NCBI GenBank assembly: GCA_028284285.1 | Contig: JANQSA010000048.1 | Location: 186,001 to 250,000 of the forward strand | DNA length: 64,000 nucleotides | DNA from: Croceivirga sp. | GTDB lineage: Bacteria; Bacteroidota; Bacteroidia; Flavobacteriales; Flavobacteriaceae | Direction of reading: 5' to 3' | Shown: positions 31,535 to 40,613 of the stretch, piece after piece | Layout of the letters: each line of letters begins with the position of its first letter | How positions within the stretch are numbered: position 1 is the stretch's first letter | Translations under genes and position numbers: made by a program | The notes under the pieces: generated by a model | The model's input: only the letters and a program-made list of their open reading frames with translations | Told to the model about the DNA's origin: nothing | Databases searched by the model: none

Positions 31535-33004
31535 TCAACCATTTTTTTGTTTGAAGCCCTCCAACATCACATGCTTTTTAGTAGCATACTGCTCTGTCAC
31601 TATATTCAATAAAGTATTCTTAAACGCATATCCCAATATGCCCAGAGCAATTAAGATGGTCAAAGCAGCTTCAAAAGAAACCAAATAATAAAAAACAGTG
31701 AATAATAGAATAGGAAGACCCAGAACCGGCAACATTATCAAGAATTGCACTGCACTGGTCCCTTGCATATTTCCAAAGGGACTCTGATCCAGTTCAATGC
31801 GTTTTTTATTGAAAGAACCAAAATAAAGAATTACGGGAATATTGATTCCCAGGTTATAGACCGCACAGGCGATATTGACCAACACTATTTTCCAACCAAA
31901 GTAGACATAGGGTATGGTAAGTAGGAACATGACCACTACACTAACTGTAATCAACAACGCCTTGGATTCAAGATACTTACGCAAAGGAATATTCTGCGAC
32001 ATCATCATACTGTAATAAGCACTGTCCCAGGCAGGAATGAACTGTCCAAAATTGGCCAGAAAAATACCGGTCATAAATATTCCCAGAAATACGTGCATCA
32101 CCGGCATATTGGCGTAGACTTCCTGAGTGTAAAAAATAAGGCCGTAAAAAACAAAAAGTAAGGAAATCCAAACCTGGGTCTTTGTGCGCTTATTCCGCCA
32201 GATCAATTTTAAGTCCAGCTGAAGGAAAGGCGCCATTTCTCCAAATCTTTTGGTCCATGTCAACTCAGTAGCCCTGGCCGCTTTGACCTTCCCTTTTAAC
32301 GCTCCGTCCAGAAAAAGGACGCCTTTCAGAAACCTAAAGTTCAAGAAATAGAGCAGTATCAAAAGGAGTAGCGGAACGACAAAGGCAAAAGGATAGGCAT
32401 AAAGGCCATGAAAAATTGGGGCAAATAGATCCCTTATGGATAGTATCCCAAAATATTCAAGCCCCCAAAAGGAAAGAAGAAGTGTTAAGAGTATACCAAA
32501 AGCAATATCACTCTTGTTGATGAGGAAATTGAGGAAATTGGAGCATAGCGTAATCAAAAACAAGGAGGCCAGCCAAAGGAGAACGTTTGTAGCCGGATAC
32601 CCTTTGGTCAATACTACAATTGAAAAGGGGACAAAGGTGACCAAAGCGAGCAAATTGAAGCCTGAAAAAATAGATCTCCCCAGGATATAATTTACAATTT
32701 TGGATTTGGAAATATTGTTGATCAAAAGTGGTTTAATATCCACCACCGGAAGTTTTTGCATGAAGTACCGAATAAACAACTCGGCCAGGACCCAATACAC
32801 CAAGAACTGGCTTACTACCCACATGGGACTTTGGGTGGGAACTACTTTTCTTAGGATGAAATACAAAGCGCCTCCCAAAAAACCCAAAGAGGCGAGAAGA
32901 TAGAGGCCCATAAAAGCCATAAAGATTTTAATTCCCAGACTTTTACCAAAGGAAGCTGACCTGAAGAATGACCTCCATTGCAGCCAGATAAATCTTCTGA
33001 ACAT
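31535..33004 (-). CDS. ABC transporter permease (DUF5687 family)
   Basis: 489 residues with about 12 hydrophobic helices. The N-terminal soluble segment MFRRFIWLQWRSFFRSASFGK and the FIRYFMQKLPVVDIKPLLINNISKSKIVNYIL block match the DUF5687 family, which is encoded next to ABC ATPases in Bacteroidota. It forms an exporter with the downstream ATPase. Substrate not inferable. The start ATG lies about 70 bases from the -7 element of the divergent reductase gene, so the intergenic region is short. Confidence 0.88.
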   Translation of the reverse strand: MFRRFIWLQWRSFFRSASFGKSLGIKIFMAFMGLYLLASLGFLGGALYFILRKVVPTQSPMWVVSQFLVYWVLAELFIRYFMQKLPVVDIKPLLINNISKSKIVNYILGRSIFSGFNLLALVTFVPFSIVVLTKGYPATNVLLWLASLFLITLCSNFLNFLINKSDIAFGILLTLLLSFWGLEYFGILSIRDLFAPIFHGLYAYPFAFVVPLLLLILLYFLNFRFLKGVLFLDGALKGKVKAARATELTWTKRFGEMAPFLQLDLKLIWRNKRTKTQVWISLLFVFYGLIFYTQEVYANMPVMHVFLGIFMTGIFLANFGQFIPAWDSAYYSMMMSQNIPLRKYLESKALLITVSVVVMFLLTIPYVYFGWKIVLVNIACAVYNLGINIPVILYFGSFNKKRIELDQSPFGNMQGTSAVQFLIMLPVLGLPILLFTVFYYLVSFEAALTILIALGILGYAFKNTLLNIVTEQYATKKHVMLEGFKQKNG

Positions 33005-33102
33005 GGTTGGTGCAATTTTTTGAGTTAGTATCGAAAATAAGAGATTTGTTACAATTGTTCTTATGGCAATTTAAGTTAAGGTGATATTCTGGGCACAATC
33101 CT

Positions 33103-33110
33103 TAGCTTTG
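33103..33110 (+). promoter_or_regulatory. Candidate -7 promoter element of the reductase gene
   Basis: TAGCTTTG matches TAnnTTTG exactly, 15 bases before the chosen ATG (33126). It argues against the upstream in-frame start at 33081, which would lie before the transcript start. Confidence 0.5.
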
Positions 33111-33125
33111 CAAAAAAATTTTGCA

Positions 33126-34175
33126 ATGCCAGATTTTCACGATTTGAAAGTGGCTGCGGTGGATCAACTGACCCCTAACGCAGTAGCCCTTTCTTTTGAT
33201 GTTCCTTCAGAGCTACACTCAACATTTCAATTCACTGCCGGGCAGTACATCACATTACAACAAGAAATTAACGGGGAGGAAGTTCGAAGGGCGTATTCTA
33301 TTTCTTCTGCACCTTCTTCAGGAAAATTAACCGTAGGTATCAAGAAAATGGCTAACGGAACCTTTTCCAAATATGCCAACGAAAAAATAGCTGTTGGCGA
33401 TGTTTTTGAAGTAATGCCTCCGGAGGGACGATTTGTTTTTGATCCTACAGATCAACCTACAACAATTGCTGCTTTTGCTGCAGGCAGTGGTATAACGCCC
33501 ATAATGAGTATAGCAAGGACCGTTCTGGAATCCAATGAGAAGAACATTTTTGTTTTGGTGTTCGGGAATCAAGCCCCTGAGGAAAGTATGTATCGCTCAG
33601 CACTATTGGAATTACAGGAAGAATTTAAAGAAAGGTTTTTTATCCAATGGATGTTTAGCCGCGTTTCGGAACCTGATGCTTTATTTGGAAGAATTGAACG
33701 CTCCACGGTCAATCTCATTTTAAAAAATAAATTCAAGTCGTACAATTTCGATGCTTTTTACCTCTGTGGACCGGAAAGCATGATCGAAGTGGTTTCCCAA
33801 ACGCTTCAGGAAAATGGTGTTGCTCAGGAGCAAATACTGTTTGAACTCTTTACTACCTCAGATACTGAAGATGATTTAGCCAAAGATTTGGAAGGCAAAA
33901 CAAGCGTAACTGTGCTTTTGGACGATGAGGAACATCAATTAGTAATGGACAAAAAGGAAATTGTCCTTGATGCTGTTCTCAAGAATGATATCGATGCGCC
34001 TTACTCCTGTCAGGGTGGAGTATGCAGTTCCTGTATTGCCAGGATAACCGAAGGTAAAGCGGAAATGGTAAAAAATCAGATCTTAACGGATAGCGAAGTC
34101 GCGGAAGGATTGATTCTCACCTGCCAGGCACATCCGCTGACCTCTTCTTTAAAAGTGGACTACGACGATGTCTAA
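33126..34175 (+). CDS. PaaE-like ferredoxin-NAD(P)H reductase with 2Fe-2S domain
   Basis: 349 residues in three modules. An FAD-binding barrel (1-100) carries RRAYSIS, the flavin-binding RxYS motif. An NAD(P)-binding domain (about 105-235) has AAGSGITPIMS and YLCGPESMI. A C-terminal plant-type 2Fe-2S ferredoxin domain (about 260-349) has the cluster motif CQGGVCSSC plus a later Cys in LTCQAHP. This matches PaaE, the reductase of the phenylacetyl-CoA epoxidase, and related reductases that feed electrons to oxygenases. No paaABCD genes are here, so its partner oxygenase is elsewhere or unknown. A Crp-type regulator gene follows after 11 bases. Confidence 0.92.
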   Translation: MPDFHDLKVAAVDQLTPNAVALSFDVPSELHSTFQFTAGQYITLQQEINGEEVRRAYSISSAPSSGKLTVGIKKMANGTFSKYANEKIAVGDVFEVMPPEGRFVFDPTDQPTTIAAFAAGSGITPIMSIARTVLESNEKNIFVLVFGNQAPEESMYRSALLELQEEFKERFFIQWMFSRVSEPDALFGRIERSTVNLILKNKFKSYNFDAFYLCGPESMIEVVSQTLQENGVAQEQILFELFTTSDTEDDLAKDLEGKTSVTVLLDDEEHQLVMDKKEIVLDAVLKNDIDAPYSCQGGVCSSCIARITEGKAEMVKNQILTDSEVAEGLILTCQAHPLTSSLKVDYDDV

Positions 34176-34186
34176 AACCGGAACTA

Positions 34187-34759
34187 TTGGATGTTAGTGC
34201 TTTTAGAAGGTTTATAAGCAATTATGTTTTTCTTTCGGAGAGCGATTGGAGCCAGATTTCTAAACACGTACATCCAAGAATAGTCCGGAAAGGGGCTTTT
34301 GTATTGCGAGCAGGTGAAGTTTGCAATAACTTCTCGTTTTTAGAGCAAGGGTTGTTACGGTTTTCAGTCTTAAAAAACGGAGAATATGTAACCAAGTTTT
34401 TTACCATCGCTCCTTATGCTTTTACTTCCCAGTATAGCTTTTCAAACCGTCTTCCTTCACAAGAAAACATTGAGGCCCTGGAAGAGAGTATAGTATGGGA
34501 TGTTTCCTTTGAAGATAGCAATGCACTGCTTTATCTGGAATCCTGGAATACTTTCGTGCGTAAGCTTATACAAGAAGTACAGCATTTTACCGAACTAATA
34601 CTGGAGGAGGTCCAAAACGAAACTGCTGAAAACCGTTATATACGGCTGCTTGAAAACCAACCAGGCTTAGTAAAAAGAGTACCGCTGAGGCACCTAGCTT
34701 CTTTCCTTGGGATAACTCCGCAATCCCTCAGTCGAATCCGACGCAGGGTTACAGAATAG
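34187..34759 (+). CDS. Crp/Fnr-family transcription regulator
   Basis: 190 residues: a cyclic-nucleotide-type beta barrel (about 10-110; FVLRAGEVCNNFSFLEQGLLRF) and a C-terminal winged HTH (about 145-190; HLASFLGITPQSLSRIRR). The usual cAMP-binding arginine signature (RSA) is missing, as in many Bacteroidota members. The start is TTG; it gives the conserved N-terminal MDVSAFRRFISNYV, and no ATG is available upstream in frame. It is 11 bases after the reductase gene, suggesting regulation of that gene or of the following genes, but the target is unproven. Confidence 0.9.
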   Translation: MDVSAFRRFISNYVFLSESDWSQISKHVHPRIVRKGAFVLRAGEVCNNFSFLEQGLLRFSVLKNGEYVTKFFTIAPYAFTSQYSFSNRLPSQENIEALEESIVWDVSFEDSNALLYLESWNTFVRKLIQEVQHFTELILEEVQNETAENRYIRLLENQPGLVKRVPLRHLASFLGITPQSLSRIRRRVTE

Positions 34760-34820
34760 TGAATAATTTACCATAGGGTAAGTATTCCCGTCCTATCCTT
34801 GCTTAGGTTTACCAAAAAAA

Positions 34821-35309
34821 ATGAAAAACAGTATTTGCTATTTGATGCTAGCCTTTTTGCCCTTTAATAGTTTTAGCCAGGCCGTGGAGCAAACCGACAA
34901 ACATTTTTGGAACACCTTACAAACAACAGCTGAACCTGAAAAGATTTGGGATATTTGGACAGATGTTCCCAACTGGAATACCTGGGATACAGGACTGAAA
35001 GACGCTTCCATAACAGGACCTTTTCAGCTTAACGCTAAGGGAACTATTGTTTCTTTGAAGAATCGGACCTCAAAATTCAAAGTAGTACATTTCGAAAAGG
35101 GGAAATCATATACCTTTAAAACCAGGCTTCCTTTTAGCGCCCTGTATGTTAAAAGGTATTTAGAAGTCAGGGACGGTTTTACTTACTTTACCCATGAAGT
35201 TTGGTTCACAGGATTAACAGGGGGGATCTTTGCAAAGCGATTTGGGCCGGAATTTAGACGATTGTTGCCGGAAGTAATGCAGAATGTACAACAATCAGCG
35301 GAAAAATGA
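34821..35309 (+). CDS. SRPBCC (START-like) family protein, probably exported
   Basis: 162 residues. An N-terminal signal-like segment (SICYLMLAFLPFNSFSQ, about 4-20) precedes a START/SRPBCC fold: FWNTLQTTAEPEKIWDIWTDVPNWNTWDTGLKDA at the start of the helix-grip, then a beta sheet and the C-terminal helix EFRRLLPEVMQNVQQS. These proteins bind hydrophobic ligands. An exported version is less common. The stop overlaps the start of the next gene as ATGA. The ligand is unknown. Confidence 0.82.
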   Translation: MKNSICYLMLAFLPFNSFSQAVEQTDKHFWNTLQTTAEPEKIWDIWTDVPNWNTWDTGLKDASITGPFQLNAKGTIVSLKNRTSKFKVVHFEKGKSYTFKTRLPFSALYVKRYLEVRDGFTYFTHEVWFTGLTGGIFAKRFGPEFRRLLPEVMQNVQQSAEK

Positions 35310-35677
35310 TTGGACTTAAGCTCTTTTACGCATCCAATATTGTCGTTGCGGGATGGATCAGTATCTCCTGTTTATTTTACCCCAGGAAGTCGGTGACCAC
35401 AATTTTTTCAAATGCCCTTGCCTTTTCAGAGGCCATCCGTTTAGTAGGGGCCCTTTGGGCCGGTATATTCATACTCTCTGTTCTAGGAATGTTCTTTCCC
35501 AAAAAAATGGTAGTTGTATTACTGTTTCAACTTATCTATAAAGGGCTATGGCTAATAATTGTGGCTATTCCTGCAGTTTTGCTCAAAAAGGAGTATCCTG
35601 AAGGGATGGCTATCTTTTTCCTTATCTGGTGTTTGCTACTTCCTTTTGTTATTCCCTGGAAAGAAATTTTTCTATAG
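35306..35677 (+). CDS. Small four-helix membrane protein
   Basis: 123 residues, nearly all hydrophobic, with helices at about 5-25, 44-63, 67-90 and 97-118. It starts at an ATG overlapping the stop of the SRPBCC gene, so the two are translated together. I do not recognise the family; a DoxX- or DUF4405-like layout is possible but no motif supports it. Its 3' end overlaps the patatin gene on the other strand by 29 bp. Confidence 0.7.
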   Translation: MIGLKLFYASNIVVAGWISISCLFYPRKSVTTIFSNALAFSEAIRLVGALWAGIFILSVLGMFFPKKMVVVLLFQLIYKGLWLIIVAIPAVLLKKEYPEGMAIFFLIWCLLLPFVIPWKEIFL

Positions 35678-36431
35678 CCCTATGCCCATGATCATAGCCT
35701 ATGGTATAGGCCTTTTCAATATTCTTTTTATCGAAAACCCCGATTTTTTCCAATGCCGCGGGTTCTATAAAAATATCGCAGGTTTCCAATTTTCCGATAC
35801 TTGAAGCATAAATCGCCAGGCTGGTTATTCTTGTGCCCAATTGCCAGGCATTTTTTAGATCTTTTTTTTGCAGCTTTCCCGCAATAGTAACGTTGCTGCC
35901 AATCAGGACATCACAGTCTTTTTCAATGTATTCTTTTGGAAAATTATTCATTATCCCGCCATCCGAAAAAAGGACCTCCTCTATTTCTACCGGACTAAAA
36001 ACAGGGGTTAACGCCGCTGAAGCAAGTAAAGGGTGAATTAACGACCCTGAACAAAAAACCACTTCTCTGCCATTCATTAGGTCTGTGGCCACTACGTATA
36101 GCTTTTTGTGCAATGCTTCGAAGCTATTTGATGGGAAATGCTGTTTGAAAATACTAAAATACCTTTCGGTATCTATAAACCCAGGTTTATTGAACGTAAA
36201 GAAATTATATTGAAATAAGGGTGTGTCCTTAAAAAACTGAAGCATTTCTTCAATACTATTGCCGTTGGCATAGAGTGCCCCCACCAAAGCACCAACACTC
36301 GTGCCCGCTACTACCTGTGCCGTTAAACCATGCTCCTGCATGGCTTTGATTAACCCGATATGGGCCATTCCCCGGATACCTCCTCCGGAAAGTACCAGGC
36401 CTGTTATTTTCTCCTCATTTGCCGTTCCCAT
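35649..36431 (-). CDS. Patatin-like phospholipase (RssA-type)
   Basis: Serine acyl hydrolase with a Ser-Asp dyad. The oxyanion hole is GGGIRG (in LVLSGGGIRGMAHIGLIKAM), the nucleophile elbow is GTSVG with the Ser near residue 45, and the catalytic Asp is in DGGIMNN. The 260-residue length and absence of a signal peptide fit cytosolic RssA-like proteins. It overlaps the convergent membrane-protein gene at its 3' end. Substrate lipid unknown. Confidence 0.93.
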   Translation of the reverse strand: MGTANEEKITGLVLSGGGIRGMAHIGLIKAMQEHGLTAQVVAGTSVGALVGALYANGNSIEEMLQFFKDTPLFQYNFFTFNKPGFIDTERYFSIFKQHFPSNSFEALHKKLYVVATDLMNGREVVFCSGSLIHPLLASAALTPVFSPVEIEEVLFSDGGIMNNFPKEYIEKDCDVLIGSNVTIAGKLQKKDLKNAWQLGTRITSLAIYASSIGKLETCDIFIEPAALEKIGVFDKKNIEKAYTIGYDHGHRAIEKFLSRE

Positions 36432-36549
36432 AGTCCTACGTCCGTTATAAAACCAAAATTATGGGCTTTATTAAAATTTTACGGTAAGTAATTATCAAAT
36501 TTATCGACGATAACTACAGCTTTTGTCTTAAGTTTACTACTCATACCAT

Positions 36550-37251
36550 TTGATTTTGAGGTTATCCTTCCAAAATAGCACCGCGATATTGTTTTTTGCC
36601 AACTCCGCTGATGTGGACCGGAGGAGGAAACCCCTTGGAAAAAGCCATGCCCTTTTCCAGACGCTTTCCCGGGATATGTTAGAGAAGGTAAACAAGACCG
36701 GTATTCCCTTTTTTCATATCAATGAACGGCAACAGATAGGTGAAGACTTTGGGTCGCGCTTTACCGCTGCTTTGAAGTTTGTGTACGAACAGGGCTTTGA
36801 AAATGTCATTGCAATTGGTAATGATACCCCGCACCTAACATCCCAGCACTTGTTGGAGGCTTATAAACATCTGGGGGAAGGTAAGACGGTTATTGGCCCA
36901 AGCAATGATGGTGGGTTTTACTTGCTGGGTTTACCCAAAACCCAATTTGACCAAGCCCAATTTCTAGCACTACCCTGGCAGCATTTTACCCTGTTTCAAA
37001 AAATAACTACTGTTTTGGAGCCTAACGGGACGCTATATATGCTTCCCACATTTAGCGATATAGACGACCGCAATGATATTGATGTTCTGTTGCAGGAGCA
37101 AAATACCGTATCCCCGTTAATCTATCGCATTTTAAAACGCCTGGCGAGCAGAGTTACCATCTCTCCGCTATCTATAACAACTACAACAGCCAGTGGTTTT
37201 TTATCATCTCTTCACAACAAAGGCTCTCCCGGATTACGCTTCGTTATCTAA
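36550..37251 (+). CDS. DUF2064 / glycosyltransferase A-like protein
   Basis: Residues 10-200 carry the nucleotide-diphospho-sugar transferase-like fold of DUF2064 (TIGR04282 type): TAILFFANSADVDRRRKP, IGEDFGSRFTAALKFVYEQGFENVIAIGNDTPHL and GPSNDGGFYLLGL, with the Asp residues of a metal site and DIDDRNDIDVLL near the end. Members are often encoded beside arsenosugar genes. The start is TTG at 36550; no ATG precedes the conserved core in frame. It is 65 bases before the peroxidase-like gene. Which nucleotide sugar, if any, it uses is unknown. Confidence 0.85.
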   Translation: MILRLSFQNSTAILFFANSADVDRRRKPLGKSHALFQTLSRDMLEKVNKTGIPFFHINERQQIGEDFGSRFTAALKFVYEQGFENVIAIGNDTPHLTSQHLLEAYKHLGEGKTVIGPSNDGGFYLLGLPKTQFDQAQFLALPWQHFTLFQKITTVLEPNGTLYMLPTFSDIDDRNDIDVLLQEQNTVSPLIYRILKRLASRVTISPLSITTTTASGFLSSLHNKGSPGLRFVI

Positions 37252-37315
37252 TCCTTATTTACTAAAGCAAATTACAAACCACCGCTTTTTGCAATGCGGT
37301 AATACATAAAATATC

Positions 37316-37651
37316 ATGGCAAATTCATATTATGATCCTGCTGATTTAAGAAAATTCGGCAACATTACGGAATGGAGTGAAGAACTGGGAACAAAATTTT
37401 TTGATTATTACGGAAAGGTCTTTGAAGAGGGAGCGCTTAGCGCAAGGGAAAAGTCTTTGATAGCCCTGGCAGTGGCTCATGTGGTGAAATGTCCTTATTG
37501 CATAGATGCTTATACCAAAGACGGGCTGCAACGCGGAATTACCAAAGAAGAAATGATGGAGGCGGTGCATGCAGGGGCAGCCATTGAAAGTGGGGCTACC
37601 TTAGTTCATGGCGTGCAAATGATGAATAAGTACAACAAGTTATCCATGTAA
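37316..37651 (+). CDS. Arsenosugar-associated peroxidase-like protein (CMD family)
   Basis: A 111-residue carboxymuconolactone-decarboxylase-type helical protein. The redox CxxC is in VVKCPYCIDAYTK, with the downstream helix EEMMEAVHAGAAIESGATLVHGVQMM; this resembles AhpD-like peroxidase folds. Proteins of this size immediately before arsS are classified as arsenosugar biosynthesis-associated. It is 11 bases before arsS. The actual role in arsenic chemistry has not been shown. Confidence 0.9.
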   Translation: MANSYYDPADLRKFGNITEWSEELGTKFFDYYGKVFEEGALSAREKSLIALAVAHVVKCPYCIDAYTKDGLQRGITKEEMMEAVHAGAAIESGATLVHGVQMMNKYNKLSM

Positions 37652-37662
37652 ATCCGAAATCT

Positions 37663-38751
37663 ATGTCGCAAAGTATATTGCCCCAGATAAAAAAAGCAGC
37701 AAAGAAATCCCTTAAGGCACAGAACGGAGCCCTTGCTTCGGTAAATGCACAATTGGAAATCTTAAATGGCGGTCTTTTCGCTGAAGGGGAACTTCCCTAT
37801 TTTAAGGATAAGATCGCTCCCCATGGATATGCCCCATTAAAACCTAAAAAACTGGAAATCCTTCAGATCAATGTGGGCTATATGTGTAACCAGGTTTGCG
37901 AACACTGCCATGTGGATGCCGGACCAGACCGTAAGGAAATCATGACTAAAGAAACCATGCTCCAATGCCTGGAAGTCATCCGTAATACCGGGGCACATAC
38001 CTTGGATCTGACCGGGGGAGCTCCCGAGATGAATCCAAATTTCAGGTGGTTTGTGGAAGAAGCTGCAAAGGCTGGCATACAGGATTTTATTGTCCGATCC
38101 AACCTCACCATTATCAGGGCCAATAAAAAATACTATGATCTTCCGGAGTTCTTTAAAAAACACAATGTCCACGTGGTTTCATCCATGCCGCATTACACCC
38201 GTGGCAAAACGGACAAGCAAAGAGGGGATGGGGTCTTTGATAAATCCATTGAAGCACTACAACAACTCAATGCCGTTGGATACGGCATGCCTGGTAGCAC
38301 TTTGCGATTGGATTTGGTCTATAATCCGTCAGGAGCTTTCCTGCCCGGTGACCAGGCAGCTTTGGAAAAGGATTTCAAAAAAGCATTGGATGAAGATTTT
38401 GGCATTCAATTCCACCAGCTTTTTGCCATAACCAATTTGCCCATTTCCAGGTTCCTGGATTATCTCCTCGCCTCTGAAAACTATGAAGATTATATGTACG
38501 CCCTGGTGGAAGCCTTTAATCCTGCCGCGGTGGCCAATGTAATGTGTACCAATACAATATCTGTTAGCTGGGACGGGTGGCTGTACGATTGTGACTTTAA
38601 CCAAATGCTGGACCTTAAAGTGTCTGGCAAGATAAAACACATTAAAGCGTATAACGAAGAAGTATTGAGCAATAGAGATATCGTTATTTCGCAACATTGC
38701 TACGGCTGTACTGCCGGTGCCGGAAGCAGCTGCCAGGGTACCCTGGCATAA
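37663..38751 (+). CDS. arsS: Radical SAM enzyme of arsenosugar synthesis (ArsS)
   Basis: 362 residues. The radical SAM cluster motif CxxxCxxC is seen as CNQVCEHCHVDAGPDRK, followed by the glycine-rich LDLTGGAPEMNPNF. The C-terminal part has further cysteines (NVMCTNTISVSWDGWLYDCDFNQM and HCYGCTAGAGSSC), matching the DUF3641/ArsS layout with extra cluster ligands. ArsS is described as attaching an adenosyl group to dimethylarsenic on the route to arsenosugars. Here the usual methyltransferase ArsM is not adjacent. Confidence 0.93.
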   Translation: MSQSILPQIKKAAKKSLKAQNGALASVNAQLEILNGGLFAEGELPYFKDKIAPHGYAPLKPKKLEILQINVGYMCNQVCEHCHVDAGPDRKEIMTKETMLQCLEVIRNTGAHTLDLTGGAPEMNPNFRWFVEEAAKAGIQDFIVRSNLTIIRANKKYYDLPEFFKKHNVHVVSSMPHYTRGKTDKQRGDGVFDKSIEALQQLNAVGYGMPGSTLRLDLVYNPSGAFLPGDQAALEKDFKKALDEDFGIQFHQLFAITNLPISRFLDYLLASENYEDYMYALVEAFNPAAVANVMCTNTISVSWDGWLYDCDFNQMLDLKVSGKIKHIKAYNEEVLSNRDIVISQHCYGCTAGAGSSCQGTLA

Positions 38752-38754
38752 GAG

Positions 38755-38778
38755 AAATTGGATGAAGTGATCCAATTT
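38755..38778 (+). terminator. Perfect hairpin after arsS
   Basis: 9-bp stem (38755-38763 with 38770-38778) and 6-nt loop begin 4 bases after the arsS stop. There is no T-run, so termination is uncertain; it may protect the transcript end. Confidence 0.4.
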
Positions 38779-38866
38779 GTCGATAAAAGAAAATAAGATG
38801 TCCGAAAAAATGGGCCGCTCAATAAAAAACGTTCATTATGTCGAATTTTTAGGGCTATTGCCCCTA

Positions 38867-38880
38867 TAAGATTTATCTTA
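38867..38880. promoter_or_regulatory. Candidate TetR operator
   Basis: TAAGAT-TT-ATCTTA is a perfect 6-bp inverted repeat, 64 bases before the TetR-type gene. It could be its operator; this is inference only. Confidence 0.3.
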
Positions 38881-38943
38881 CTATGGCAGGGTTGTAGTTT
38901 TATAACTAAACCGAAAATATCGGCGTCCTAAAATCCGAATCTT

Positions 38944-39558
38944 ATGCCACCGACCCTCCAAGACAGCAAGATGCTCTATCTCACCTATGCTAAGGGACTT
39001 GAGCTTTTTAGCAAAAAAGGATACCACAATACTTCCCTGGAAGATATCTGTACCTATCTCTCCATTTCAAAAGAGGCCTTTCAACATAGTTTTATTTCCA
39101 AGGAGGACTTTTTTATCAACATTGCACAGAATGTGATCCTTCGTAGTACTTTTGAGCTACTAATTGAACCCTTATCCTACAGGCAAAGCCCTTTCCCTTT
39201 GGTCCTGGACAGGATAGAATTGGAATTGGAAAAAGCGGTGAACAGCACCGATGATAAGGGTTTTTTGCTTGGAAACTTCATCACAGAATTCAACAAGCGA
39301 AATACCAGAATTAATAAATGTTTGCTGGATATTCTAAAAACCTGGCAAATCAACCTCACCGCCTTATTTAAAAAAGGGCAACTGGACAACTATGTGAACA
39401 AGGGGGTGGATTGCGAAGCTGTTGCTCAATACATCACTTCATCTTATATGGGGGTTCGCATACAAATGGTGGAAGGAAATTCACGGCTTTTGGCCAATCA
39501 ATATCTAAACCAATTACGATACTATTTTTATTCCATTTCCCGGAATTTTCGCGTATAA
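38944..39558 (+). CDS. TetR-family transcription regulator
   Basis: 204 residues. The N-terminal HTH is clear: ALELFSKKGYH-type helix 1 (KGLELFSKKGYHNTSLEDICTYLSISKEAFQHSFISKEDFF), followed by an all-helical ligand-binding domain (60-200) with the C-terminal TetR_C-like block VAQYITSSYMGVRIQMVEG. It stands alone after the arsenosugar cluster and overlaps the end of the convergent GT9 gene by 31 bp. Ligand and targets unknown; the nearby palindrome suggests autoregulation. Confidence 0.9.
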   Translation: MPPTLQDSKMLYLTYAKGLELFSKKGYHNTSLEDICTYLSISKEAFQHSFISKEDFFINIAQNVILRSTFELLIEPLSYRQSPFPLVLDRIELELEKAVNSTDDKGFLLGNFITEFNKRNTRINKCLLDILKTWQINLTALFKKGQLDNYVNKGVDCEAVAQYITSSYMGVRIQMVEGNSRLLANQYLNQLRYYFYSISRNFRV

Positions 39559-40613
39559 TCCCTTTGTCCTAAAACCTTCTGAATTTTCCGGAGAACTTCA
39601 TCCGGGGTAATCGAATTTATGGCTTTTTCATACCCCTTTGGATACTTGTTGCCATATACGGAAGTGGGGATAAGAGGATAAGTATTCCTATCGGGCAGCA
39701 AGGAGTTCTCTATGGGTTGACCGTATGGCAAAAATCCGGCATAGGGGTGTGTAACGCCCCAAATGGTAACTACCGGAACCCCATAGTTAGCAGCCAGATG
39801 TCCGTTACCGCTATCCATAGCCAGCATGAGATCTAAATTGGAAATAAATGTCAATTCTTCTTCGAAAGTCATTGTCCCAGCTATGCAATATACATTTGAC
39901 TCAAAATTGGCTTCCAATTCTTTTAATTTTTCGATTTCCTTTTGTCCACCTCCAAAGAGAAACAGGCTACTATCCACTACGTTTAATAGCTTGTTCATCA
40001 CCTCCTTTAACAAATCCAGATGATACATTTTACCGGGATAGGTGGCAAAAGGAGCTATTCCTATTTTTATGGGTTGAACTTTGGGTAGAAAAGAGAGCGC
40101 TATTCCCGACACCTGTTCTTTTGGTAAAAAAAAGCGACCTTCCTTTGGAAACTGAAATCCCAGATTTAAGAAGACTTGTTTATAGCGTTCAACTGTAGAA
40201 CGCAATGGGGTAAAGACCTTTCTTTTTTCACGGGTGAGCCTTTTCTTTTCCTTTCGGCCTTTGTCCAATTGCATAGTTTTTACTCCTTTTAGCCTAAACA
40301 ATGCTACCAGCACTTTACTTCGGATCACGTTATGGAGGTCCGCAACGGCATCAAACGGTAATTTCTTTAACTGGCCGAACAGCTTAAAAATCCCAATCAG
40401 CCCTTTGTATTCTTTTTTTACATCTACCGGGAATACGGAAATATTTGGAAGTGCATTAAATATGGGGTTGAAGCCGGCCTTAGTAAGCAGCGTAATTTGA
40501 AGTCCTGGATTATTCTGGGTCAGGGCAAGTAATACAGGAACTGCCATGGCAACATCCCCCATAGCAGAAAGCCGAATAACCAAAACATGTTGATGGCTAG
40601 CCGCGTTGGCCAC
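39528..40613 (-). CDS. Glycosyltransferase family 9 (heptosyltransferase-like)
   Basis: 361 residues of GT-B fold: N-terminal VLVIRLSAMGDVAMAVPVLLAL, the classic GT9 start with the GD pair, and a C-terminal nucleotide-binding domain with ADLHNV-type and MAMDSGNGHLAANYGVPVVTIWGVTHP. GT9 enzymes add heptose or similar sugars to the lipid A core. It overlaps the DUF4254 gene by 17 bp and is the last of a conserved flavobacterial gene set. The acceptor cannot be deduced. Confidence 0.92.
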   Translation of the reverse strand: MANAASHQHVLVIRLSAMGDVAMAVPVLLALTQNNPGLQITLLTKAGFNPIFNALPNISVFPVDVKKEYKGLIGIFKLFGQLKKLPFDAVADLHNVIRSKVLVALFRLKGVKTMQLDKGRKEKKRLTREKRKVFTPLRSTVERYKQVFLNLGFQFPKEGRFFLPKEQVSGIALSFLPKVQPIKIGIAPFATYPGKMYHLDLLKEVMNKLLNVVDSSLFLFGGGQKEIEKLKELEANFESNVYCIAGTMTFEEELTFISNLDLMLAMDSGNGHLAANYGVPVVTIWGVTHPYAGFLPYGQPIENSLLPDRNTYPLIPTSVYGNKYPKGYEKAINSITPDEVLRKIQKVLGQRDYTRKFREME

